Assembly: GCA_003577005.1 (NCBI GenBank)
Contig: QEUW01000650.1
Span: forward strand, 1-5,280
DNA: 5,280 nucleotides
Source of the DNA: Chloroflexota bacterium
GTDB lineage: Bacteria; Chloroflexota; Anaerolineae; Caldilineales; Caldilineaceae
Direction: 5' to 3'
In this document: positions 4,687 through 5,280 of the stretch, in pieces
Numbering within the stretch: position 1 is the stretch's first letter
Layout of the letters: each line of letters begins with the position of its first letter
Program-made: the position numbers and the translations under genes
The notes under the pieces: model-generated
The model's input: only the letters and a program-made list of their open reading frames with translations
Database searches by the model: none
Told to the model about the DNA's origin: nothing

Positions 4687-5280
4687 ATGAGCGACATTGT
4701 TCGACTAGGCGTTGTGGGCGCCGGCAGTATCTCGGTGCGTGGCATCCTGCCGCATCTGAGCATGGAAGATGTACAGGATCGCGTGCAGCTCTCCGCCGTC
4801 TGCGACCCGGCGCCGGGCCGGGCTCAGGCTGCGGCAGAGCGGTTTGATATTCCCCATGCCTTTGAGACCTACGAAGAGTTGCTGGCCTCCGGCGAATGTG
4901 ATGCAGTTACCATCGCCTCACCCATCGGCCTGCATTATGAACAGGGCAAGGCCGCCATCGACCACGGGTTGCACGTCCACTTTAACAAGACCATGACCAC
5001 CACGGTGGACGAAGCCGACGACCTCATCGAGCGCGCCAAACAAAAAGGAGTCAAGCTCGTTTCCTGCCCTGGGCAGATGCTGCGACCCATCTTCCAACGC
5101 TACCGCGAACTGATTCAAGAGGGCGCTCTCGGCCATCTGACCTGGGCCGTGACCGGTGCAGCCTTTGGCACCTACCACGAGCGCGAACGGGTGCGTACCG
5201 GCGATGACCCGCTCTCCAATATCAACCCGGCCTGGTATTACCGCCGGCCCGGCGGCGGACCGCTCTATGACATGACGGTC
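4687..5280 (+). CDS. Gfo/Idh/MocA-family oxidoreductase (N-terminal 198 codons, runs off the window)
   Basis: NAD(P)-dependent oxidoreductase of the glucose-fructose oxidoreductase/inositol dehydrogenase family, usually about 330-400 residues and acting on sugars or polyols in the cytoplasm. Visible: a Rossmann loop GVVGAGSIS (8-16), CDPAPGRA with Asp40 at the end of the second strand, ETYEELLASGECDAVTIASP, and the nicotinamide-side motif region. That motif, normally EKP, reads N100-K101-T102: the Lys is kept but both neighbours differ. The second domain starts after CPGQMLRPIF, and GGGPLYDM near residues 189-196 is the family's GG-x-L-x-D/M signature. The start is set by GGAGA (4675-4679) 7 nt upstream. 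It follows the epimerase gene by 93 nt on the same strand, so co-transcription is likely. The catalytic Asp/His region of the C-terminal domain is outside the window. Confidence 0.93.
   Translation, partial: MSDIVRLGVVGAGSISVRGILPHLSMEDVQDRVQLSAVCDPAPGRAQAAAERFDIPHAFETYEELLASGECDAVTIASPIGLHYEQGKAAIDHGLHVHFNKTMTTTVDEADDLIERAKQKGVKLVSCPGQMLRPIFQRYRELIQEGALGHLTWAVTGAAFGTYHERERVRTGDDPLSNINPAWYYRRPGGGPLYDMTV

Noticed and set aside
1..5280. CRISPR arrays, tRNA or rRNA genes, phage genes
   Set aside because: No regularly spaced repeats, no tRNA-like folds or rRNA sequence, and no phage structural or lysis genes were seen.

Overview
The window looks like a chromosomal piece from a filamentous Chloroflexota bacterium, most likely Anaerolineae or Caldilineae. 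This is inferred from the style of the sugar-binding lipoprotein (a Tat-type signal ending in LSAC followed by an Ala/Pro/Ser/Gly/Glu linker), the DUF4258/DUF2283 gene pair, the moderately high GC content and the abundance of small palindromic repeats. No taxonomic marker gene is present, so this assignment is soft.

Left part (1-2792, minus strand): a carbohydrate ABC importer operon in the order substrate-binding lipoprotein (1233-2600), MalF/UgpA-type permease (205-1137), MalG/UgpE-type permease (1-208, cut by the window edge). The two permease genes overlap by an ATGA. A large imperfect hairpin built from a 7-bp repeat (1154-1229) separates the binding-protein gene from the first permease gene. 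A near-consensus promoter (TTGACA, 17 nt, TATCAT) at 2764-2792 would start this operon with a leader of about 157 nt that contains several small stem-loops. No ATPase gene is visible.

Middle part (2825-3658, plus strand): a back-to-back promoter (TTGACA, 18 nt, TATGAT) points into a DUF4258 gene and then a DUF2283 gene, a pair that resembles a small toxin-antitoxin-like module. The DUF4258 gene is broken twice. A 2-bp TG insertion near 3033 shifts the frame. A 131-bp palindromic, MITE-like element (3148-3278) flanked by a 7-bp duplication TAGTAGT has inserted near its 3' end. Removing one TAGTAGT copy plus the element restores a sensible C-terminus (ELIVVTVLVYYH). A second palindrome with perfect 16-bp arms (3326-3382) lies between this pseudogene and the intact DUF2283 gene.

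Right part (3700-5280, plus strand): an extended short-chain dehydrogenase/epimerase (3700-4593) and the N-terminal two thirds or so of a Gfo/Idh/MocA-family oxidoreductase (from 4687, running off the window), separated by 93 nt holding another inverted repeat. Such NAD(P)-dependent enzymes next to a sugar importer suggest uptake of a sugar or sugar acid/polyol and its oxidation or epimerisation inside the cell. The substrate cannot be read from the sequence. The small-gene module and two palindromic elements sit between the importer and the enzyme genes.
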